Positions 57,157 to 64,000 of a stretch of DNA of 64,000 bases are shown here, one piece after another. How positions within the stretch are numbered: the stretch's first letter is position 1; the number at the start of each line of letters is the position of its first letter. The stretch covers positions 265,710-329,709 of the forward strand of contig JFHB01000012.1 in assembly GCA_000729835.1 (NCBI GenBank), given 5' to 3'. The notes under the pieces were generated by a model. It was not told the origin of the DNA, made no database searches, and saw only the letters and a list, made by a program, of their open reading frames with translations. Source of the stretch: Atkinsonella hypoxylon. Its lineage: Eukaryota; Ascomycota; Sordariomycetes; Hypocreales; Clavicipitaceae. The translations under genes were made by a program, and so were the position numbers.

Positions 57157-58541
57157 ATGGCTGATACCGCTCCCAACGGTGATTCTCTCCTGGGGACTGC
57201 CAAGAACAGTAAGGTTCGTTTTGCACCCTGCTTTTAATCTGCGCGACTCTTCCACGTCATGTACGATTTGCTAATCCCGAGCTTGCAGTACCTTGACATG
57301 TGATCACCTCTTCCAGCTCCTGAACAACCCTGACTTGGATTCTAACCCTGCTTCTGCAGATGCCGCTGCTGCTTATGACGCTGTCACAAACGGTAAGTCT
57401 ACCGGGCAAATTTCATTCTTCAATAGCCTGCAACTGTTCCCTCGAGCGTGTTTTGGGGCTAATCCACCTTGTCACGACAGGCCCCGTTGCCCAAAACGTC
57501 AAGGACCAGCAGGTCAAGACCCAGACCGAGTTTTCGAATCTGGCTGCCTCTCGCATAACTCCTGTCAATCCTGCTGCTACCGGCCAGCCTCTTACTCATT
57601 ATCACTCTTTCTTCTCAGAGCTTCTGTCATGGAAGAACCCACGTAAGTGACGCCAGCGCTCGAAGGTCTTTACGGCCAAGCACAAGGAAGTTTTGATCAT
57701 GGTGCTGACGTGCTCGAACCCTACAGGGGCCTCCGCCATTGCATACGTTTCGATTGTCTCGCTCATTTTCGCTGTTAGGTACCTCGATGTGATCCGCTGG
57801 ACTTTCAAGCTGTCTTCTATGGCTCTTGCCGCTACTGTCGGCGCTGAGGTCGCTGGGAAGGTTGTCTTCAGCCATGGGATAACCACCCAAATGCGCCCTC
57901 GCCGCTACCACACCATCTCGCGGGCTACCCTCGACAAAGCTATCGGCGATATCCACGAGCTTATCAACTTCTTTGTCATCGAAGCCCAGAGGATTCTTTT
58001 TGTCGAGAACATTGGTGCCTCTGCTGCTGTAAGTAATGCTTTGTGTCAAGAACTACGAACCGTGCTAATCAATGTGCATCGTTAGGCCTGCCTTGCCTCC
58101 TTCCTTTCCTACCACCTAATCAAGCTTGTACCGTACTGGGGCCTTGCCATTATCGCCACCACGATCGGGTTCTTCGTGCCTCTTGTTTACACCTCCAACC
58201 AGGAGCTGATCGATCACCACCTCAAGAACGCTTCGAATGTCATCAATGCGCAGACTGCCCAGGTCCGAAGCGTCGCCCAGAAGCAGGCCGATCACATTAC
58301 CGCTATGGGTAAACAATATGCTGGTGACTACACCGGAAAGGTTCAGGAGATCTTGCGTGGCCGTGGCACTACTCCTCCTATTACGTCTCCTAAGCAGCCT
58401 ATCTCCGCTGCCCCTATCAAGCAACCCGAATTCCCCGTCCCGCCTACTGAGGAACCCGAGCCCAAGAAGGTTGCTGAGCCTGAGGACCCAATCCCCACGG
58501 AACCCGTGATCCCCGAGACAGAGCCCTTGATTGCTTCCTAG
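57157..58541 (+). CDS. RTN1: Reticulon-like ER membrane-shaping protein
   Basis: Reticulon-homology protein that bends and stabilises tubular endoplasmic reticulum. Exons 57157-57213, 57317-57392, 57481-57642, 57727-58028 and 58086-58541 give 350 residues. A hydrophilic N-terminus leads to the reticulon domain starting at HSFFSELLSWKNPRASAIAY (about residue 90), with two long hydrophobic hairpins: ASAIAYVSIVSLIFAVRYLD and, after the last splice, ACLASFLSYHLIKLVPYWGL running into IIATTIGFFVPLVYTSNQE. Between them lies a 66-residue-type loop with conserved charged residues. The tail is a helix followed by Pro/Glu-rich disordered sequence. The second exon acceptor was set at 57314-57316; the earlier CAG at 57286-57288 would run into a stop. 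The start codon has the context GCCATGGCT. Confidence 0.92.
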
Positions 58542-59417
58542 GTGGCTCATCACAACAAATTCCACGTGTATACGAAATAAAGCGGACAAGACATAGGACT
58601 GCGGCGATGATGCTTACAACATGCTTTTTCAATGAGGTGCATGTCTTTTCCCCCTCAGCCGGGCTGGACAAACCGTATTTCGGGTTGTGTTGGGTTTTTC
58701 CTTGGAACATTTGTTATGCTCTCTTTGGTGACCTTAAAGAATGACTTTGCAAAACAAGATTGATGGAAGTTCTCGGCGGGGAGGCAGCAATACCAACACG
58801 TGATAAGCTGTGAGAGGGCACAATTGTGGTTTGTCTTTTATGGAAGGTTGTGGGATGTTTTCGTGTCGGCGGACACTACTCAACCTCGTATGAGCTGTAC
58901 TTTAGCGGATGCGGTTATGAACTTTGTTATGCTTCTCATAGGCCCACCCCCTTAGTATTGACTAGGGGTCAGTATAGGGTGATTGTCAAAGTCCGTTTCC
59001 GTTAGGGGAGGAGAGAAGTGAAGACTTGTGCAAAATACAATTATATGCCTGTCGAGTTGGCGTCGCGGCCAAAGAGTGGTTTCCAGAGAATACGCATCGT
59101 ACATTCGTATATTTGTTTTCGAAAAGATAATGTTTCCCCAGCGTAACTCAGCCGGCCAATTTCGCTCTTAATACAACATTCCTGGCTACGCCCGACCACA
59201 GACAGATGCCACAGCACCTTGTCCTTTATAAAAGCAGAGATGGTGACATCCACGTACACCAACCGTGTCTGGAATATACCCAACGTGCCCAATACAGAAC
59301 AGATGAGCCCAGATGACCACAAATACAAGTCAAATCAGTCAGAATGAAAAAAAAAAAATTAAAAGAATAAACGATTCTTTTTCATTGCATGTAGGATATA
59401 CACTCAACACCTCCAAA
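58542..59417. other. Convergent intergenic region
   Basis: About 0.9 kb between the stops of the reticulon and BMS1 genes. It holds the 3' untranslated regions, with a short poly-A stretch near 59347. No gene or notable repeat was recognised. Confidence 0.5.
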
Positions 59418-61551
59418 TCACCTCCTCCTCTTTCCACCGCCGCCGCCGCCGGAACCACCAGCCTCAGTAGCCCCCCGTTTTCTCCCGTTCTTGCGCCAAA
59501 ACTCCTTGGACTCCCTCTTCTCCCTCGCCTCCTTCTTCTCCTCATTTGCAGCAAGTTTCTTCTGGAAGGCAGCGTGGTTCTCGGCCTTTTTGGCGCGCCT
59601 CTTGGCGGCGGCGTCGTTGCGGACCGTGAGAAGCTGCTGCATGAGGGCGCGGGCCTTCTTCTCCGCTGCGTTGTTAGGCAGGAGGACGGCTCGTTTCTGC
59701 ATGTACGTCGCGTGCCTTTGCTTCTTGGTGGTTATGATTTGGGACTTGTAGGGGAGCTGGGCGGCGAGGGCGCGGGGCACGCGGAGCGGGTTGAAGTGTC
59801 TTGTTTCGCGGTCGATGGCGCGGTACTGGCTGTTTTTGAGCTGGGGCGCAGGGAGGTTGGCGTCGCGGCGGACTTGGCCTGTTAGACGCATGGGGTGCCA
59901 GCCTATGAGGTTGGTGGCCGGGTTGTAGAAGCGGTGCGGCTTGATGGGGTACCAGGCGCGCAGGAAGACGATGTCGCTGAGGAGGATCTTGTCTTCAAAG
60001 GTGGCGCGGAAGTGGCCTTCTGACTTGGACAGGGCGCGCTTGATCTGGCCGCGGATGCCGGAGACGGTCTTGATGGAGGCGCCTTCGAACTTGGCGATTT
60101 CGAGAGACGAGGTGAACATGTCCTTGATGAAGGCGGTGTTCTTGAAGATCTTGTAGGGCGTGCCGGTGAGCTTGAGCTTCTTGACGATCTCGGTGGATTC
60201 GTCGACGCTGAGGACGGTGCCGGTGGCGGCGATGCGGAAGCCTGCGGTGGTGGGCGAGAAGGAGTTGAAGGCAACGAAGCCGGTGTTGGGGGCGATGAGG
60301 GGCGCGTAGACGGTCGCGAAGCAGTGCATGTGCTCGGGTGTGTATTTGAGCATGCGGTTGCGCGTGCGGGAGTCGGTCGTGCTGTAGATGGGCATCGTCT
60401 GGAAGCGCCGCCAGCCCAGCGACAGGATGAGCGGGTCGTTGGTCTTGAGGATCTTCTTGTGCCAGCGGTGACGCTTGATGCGCACCTGCACGAAGCCCCA
60501 GCGGTCTTCGGTCGGCGTCAGGCCGCCTACGACGATGGGGAGGCGGGCGTTGAACTTGGAGACAAACTCGGCGGGCACGCCTTCGAGGACCAGCTTAGCG
60601 TACTTGCCGGCGCGGTAGCCCTCCACGGCAGCCCGCTGTCGTTCGTCGAGGTTCTCGTACTCCTCTTTATTGATGTCAAGCTGCTTCTGGATCATGGCCT
60701 TTTGCGCATCGTACCAGTCGTCTTCGCCGTAGTCGTGGATGTTGCCTCCTTCCCTCCGGCCAATGGCCTTGTCATTGAGGAAGCCATCTCGGTCCACCTC
60801 CTCGAAACGCTGCTTCAGTTCTGCTTTGCGCTTGGCGTTCTTTTCTCGCGCCGCCTCAATCTCCTCGGCTGTTTCTGCTTGTACTTCCCCTGTGACTGAG
60901 CCAGGAGCTACGTCTTCGGCTTCCAAATCTTGGAATACGCCATCACCCTCGTCGTCATCGTCGTCTCCTCCTTCTTCAAACCCGTCAAAGTCATCGTCAT
61001 CACTGCCGTCCTCATCATCGTCATTACACCCTATATCTGTCCTTCTGAACCTTTGGCGAAGGGCCTCGAGGTTGTCTCGCTCGGCCCATTTAGCTGCCAA
61101 GTCTTCGTAGTCGTAAAGTGGTATTGAACGGTCCTCTGTTGAGTCTTCTTTTTCTTGCGAGGATTTCTTGAAGAAGTCCTCGTCATCATCTGATGCCTCG
61201 ATATTCTCCTCTTCTGACTCATCCTCGTCTCCCCTCCAGCGCTTCAGAGCTTCCTCGGGTGTCATGGAGACATCGTACATGAGCCTCGCCAGGTCTCCGG
61301 TGTGGAATATTCGCCGCCTGCCATGTAATTTCTGAGCCCTTCCTGCTAGTCCATCTTTCCATCTCATAGCAGCCTCTTCCTCGTCCGAATCGAACTCTGC
61401 GTCATCTTCACCTTCCACATTGTCACCAGACGCTGAGCCCATATCCGAGTCACTGTTTGCAAAGGCAAAGTCGTCCTCCCCATTGGAATTTCCAGCGCTC
61501 TTGCGAAACATCTTGCCCATTTTGCCTTCGTCGAATTCAACCCCCCCATCT

Positions 61552-61588
<37 letters not shown>

Positions 61589-63092
61589 CGCTACCGCTAC
61601 CGCTACCGCTTACGAAACCTTCATCTTCCTGATCTTCGTCCTCCTCGGCTTCATCGACTAGGTCGTCGTCCTCATCATCGTCACGCTCAGCGAGTCGAAC
61701 ACGTCGTTGCGTCTTCCGACCGGTATTCTCCTCCTCGGCGACTTCGTTGAACTTCTGGCCGCCGGAGAAGAGTTGCACACCGTCATCCGTTTGACCGAGC
61801 AACCGCCGCTCTCCTTGCAGGCCAACAATCATTGCTTCTCCCTCTCCTCTCTCCACATCCTCAGCATCCTTGTTAAAGCTGAAGCCTTTTTCTCTTGTAA
61901 TCCAGATGGCATCACCGTCTATCTTCAGGCCACTGCAATCTGACATGGGTGCATGTAGTTTCTTTTCCTTCTCGTCCAAACGTCGTCGGCCAGTCTTGCC
62001 TGTTATCTTTGCCAAAGCTTGCTCCATGGACGGGGTCGGACAAGGGTCTGGCAGCACCTCCATATTTGCCACTGTGAAATCTCCCAAGCCTGCGACATGA
62101 ACTCGCTGCCCTTGTGATGCAAAATTTGTGCCTCTCAGATATCCGGACAATACGATGGAGCGATCGCACTTGGGGTCTGCTTCGATCTTGGTAGGATGCG
62201 TGATGTCACGGAAGCTGTCGATGATTGTGTATGGGTGATTATTGCGCCAGACGAGCGGTCGAGTGTTTTTCATAACGGATACAAATCGCGAAAGGTTGTG
62301 GATTTCACGGTCAGGGTATCGACCGTTCATAACTCCAGAGAGATAGAACAAATGTGCGCCTTGATAGAGTTCGGTCCAGAGTCGGCGTTTCAATCTCTTC
62401 TTTGCGTCTTTCAGGGCCTGGGGCTTGCGGAAGAGGTCCAAATGCGTCAGAATGCCGAACACATTTCCAGGCATACCTGTCGCGGCCAATATGTTGAGAA
62501 ATTCCATGGTTTCCATTTCAAAGCCAAAGTTGCCGTCAATCATGAGCAGCACAATATCTGCCACTTTAGCAACGTCCACCATGGCTTCCAGTTGGTTTGG
62601 GCACTCGATAAAGGTCAGCCGTTGCTTCTTTGACGTGACGACCGTAATCGGACCTTGGGGGTCTGAGAGAGTTTCTTTTGCATATCTTCGGACCAGTGAT
62701 TTGAGCAGAGTGGTCTTGCCGACGCCTGGAGGCCCGACGATGGCCACAAGGCGAGGAGGAGCTTCATCAGGAAGTCGGTCAACGAGTGGTACGTGCAGGC
62801 GTCTCTCTTTAATCTAGAAGACCGAGAGGTTTTAGTTCATATTGACTGAAGTAGCATAAATGCACTGGATCGTACATACATCTTGGGATCTTGCCGCAGC
62901 CTTTTGCAGCTTTCCGGGTTTGGAGAAGGCGAAAGCTTTGGGATTGTTCTCTGCGCCATCGTTAGTACCAGGCTGCAACCGAATTTCTTTGAAGGGAGGG
63001 GTAATTGTATAGCACGGCAATTTGAGACTCGTACCCCCCGTATGCTTTTTTTTCTCCTTGGGCTTTCGATGCGGCTTGTGAACTTGCTCCAT
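59418..63092 (-). CDS. BMS1: Ribosome biogenesis GTPase Bms1
   Basis: Nucleolar GTPase of the small-subunit processome that delivers Rcl1 and is required for early 18S rRNA cleavages. Minus-strand exons 63092-63035, 62948-62881 and 62813-59418 give 1173 residues, the usual Bms1 size. The N-terminus is basic (KPHRKPKEKKKHTG). The GTPase P-loop GPPGVGKTT lies at about residues 69-77, followed by LLMIDGNFGFEMETMEFLN and GILTHLD (G4-like). An AARP2CN-type domain follows with GYLRGTNFASQGQRVHVAGLGDFTV. The middle is strongly acidic, including an Asp-Asp run encoded by a GTC/GAC trinucleotide repeat near 61556-61590 next to a Gly-Ser dipeptide repeat. The conserved C-terminal RIBIOP_C region (VQVRIKRHRWHKKILKTNDPLILSLGWRRFQ) closes the fold, and the end is Lys/Arg/Gly-rich. 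The second acceptor was chosen as CAGAG before 62948, since it alone keeps frame. Confidence 0.96.
61556..61618. repeat. Coding trinucleotide and hexanucleotide repeat in BMS1
   Basis: On the plus strand TCG/GTC triplets repeat about ten times and then turn into CCGCTA hexamers. On the coding strand this gives a run of aspartates preceded by a short Gly-Ser repeat in the acidic linker of Bms1. Length variation would be tolerated in frame. Confidence 0.9.
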
Positions 63093-63650
63093 GGTTGCGC
63101 TTCCCCTGCACCATGTGCGGTACTGAACGGCGAAGGTCTTGCGCCGGCCTGAAATTTTTTTAATAACAGGCAGTTCGTTATCGATAAGTCTATACGACCG
63201 GTGGGGCTTGCCGGTTGAGTGGGGCAAGAAAACCAACAACTTGCAACCAACCCATGAAGAATATAAATCATTGTCATTAAAATTTCAATTTCATGGTCAC
63301 GGATAGTAATGAAAACTCGATTCACATGAAGAAGAATTCATTCCCATTAAAAAGTCGAAGTCTATCGTGTTCGCCTGAATTTCAAATGACGAGAAAGAAG
63401 CAACTTGGTACTTCGCTTGGGCGAAATAGATAACTTTTCCCAAACCCAACGCCCATTATCAAAAGACAGATAGGCCCCTTACATGCTCCGGTGCCCATCG
63501 CAAGTCGTATTTTTCCCATCAAGATTATTGTCGACAACGTCTTTTACCTTTATAAAAGGCTTACTCGCTTTTTTGTTTTCTAAAAATCAGAGGAAAAAAG
63601 AAGAAGAAAGCTTATAAAGTACATGAAATGTGTGTCTAATAGAAAGCATC
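63093..63650. other. Intergenic region upstream of BMS1
   Basis: About 0.56 kb, AT-rich, between BMS1 and the small gene at the right edge. It should contain the BMS1 promoter and the 3' flank of the small gene. No repeat or additional frame was recognised. Confidence 0.5.
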
Positions 63651-63905
63651 TCAGAGGACAGGTCGGAAGGAAGGCATGATGACAGTGGTCATCTTGACCT
63701 TCTTCTCCTTCTTCTCCCTCTCCTTCTTGCTGCCGACAGAGCTAGCTGCCGACACACGTCGACTCTCATTAGGGGTAGGCGCGTAGGAGGAGCGGCGCGA
63801 GAGCATGCCGGAGAAGAACTTCTTGGAGGATCGGTTGGAGACATGAGGGGATGAGACGGGGCCGTAGGCGTTGAGGGCCTGCTGGGCTTGTACGTTGGCG
63901 TTCAT
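63651..63905 (-). CDS. Small basic Ser-rich protein, hypothetical
   Basis: An 84-residue open frame starting at the ATG at 63905. The N-terminus is Gln/Ala/Asn-rich, followed by SNRSSKKFFSGMLSRRSSYAP, which contains RRSS-type basophilic kinase sites, another RRVS site, a dense lysine/glutamate stretch (KKEREKKEKKVK) and a hydrophobic end, TTVIMPSFRPVL. The organised composition, GC-rich coding-like third positions and good start argue for a real gene. I do not recognise a family or domain. A further upstream exon outside the window cannot be excluded, because the gene lies about 100 bp from the edge. Confidence 0.55.
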   Translation of the reverse strand: MNANVQAQQALNAYGPVSSPHVSNRSSKKFFSGMLSRRSSYAPTPNESRRVSAASSVGSKKEREKKEKKVKMTTVIMPSFRPVL

Positions 63906-64000
63906 TGTGATTGTGACTGTGTACGTTGTGGCGGGTGTAGTTGCGGTTGATGCGAGAGTGGGTTCGACTTTTTGGCCTCGATGCTTGATGTTTCTTGAGG

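Noticed and set aside
60324..60899. 191-codon plus-strand frame opposite BMS1
   Set aside because: Antisense shadow of the GC-rich Bms1 C-terminal coding region, with no recognisable domain.

Overview
The window is nuclear DNA of a filamentous ascomycete. Most genes are split by short (about 45-130 bp) introns with GTRNGY-type donors and CAG/TAG acceptors, promoters are pyrimidine-rich, and the gene set (Cef1/Cdc5, Cns1, an Xbp1-type APSES protein, TRP channel Yvc1, GH18/GH55/LysM wall-active proteins) is typical of Sordariomycetes, most likely Hypocreales. Species cannot be fixed from sequence alone. All exon joins below were worked out by hand from splice sites, reading frame and recalled family motifs. 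No tRNA, rRNA or CRISPR array was recognised.

Layout, left to right: an Fnx1/Vba-like MFS transporter (+), splicing factor Cef1/Cdc5 (-), a second MFS transporter (+), a FHIT/Hnt2-type HIT hydrolase with a possible mitochondrial leader (+), nicotinate phosphoribosyltransferase (-), a 2.9 kb gene-poor gap, a third MFS transporter (+), Hsp90 co-chaperone Cns1 (+), an APSES/Xbp1-type DNA-binding protein (-) divergent from DNA topoisomerase II (+), the PP2A-associated Tap42 (+), a BTB-like protein with an acidic tail (-), the vacuolar TRP calcium channel Yvc1 (-), a 3.4 kb repeat-rich gap, and a Gyp5-like TBC Rab-GAP (+). After these comes an accessory block at 45.9-55.3 kb. The right end returns to housekeeping genes: a reticulon (+), ribosome-biogenesis GTPase Bms1 (-) and a small basic protein (-).

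The accessory block is the most interesting part. It holds a broken subgroup-C-like GH18 chitinase with CBM18 modules (-), a secreted GH55 beta-1,3-glucanase with LysM-type sequence at its C-terminus (+), and a secreted two-LysM, cysteine-rich protein (+). All three act on or bind fungal cell-wall polymers. The chitinase has at least three frame or stop lesions, and the glucanase has a frame break before its last LysM-like segment, so the block appears to be decaying or contains local sequence errors.

The remaining genes are housekeeping functions (splicing, NAD salvage, chaperoning, chromosome topology, TOR/PP2A signalling, vacuolar calcium, vesicle traffic, ER shape, 40S assembly) with no operon-like logic. 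Intergenic DNA carries many small satellites and a recurrent palindromic motif (TACCTACCTAGGTA, TACTCCGTA). I did not find a clearly new molecular system; the wall-active cluster and the repeat-rich intergenic signals are the best candidates for follow-up.
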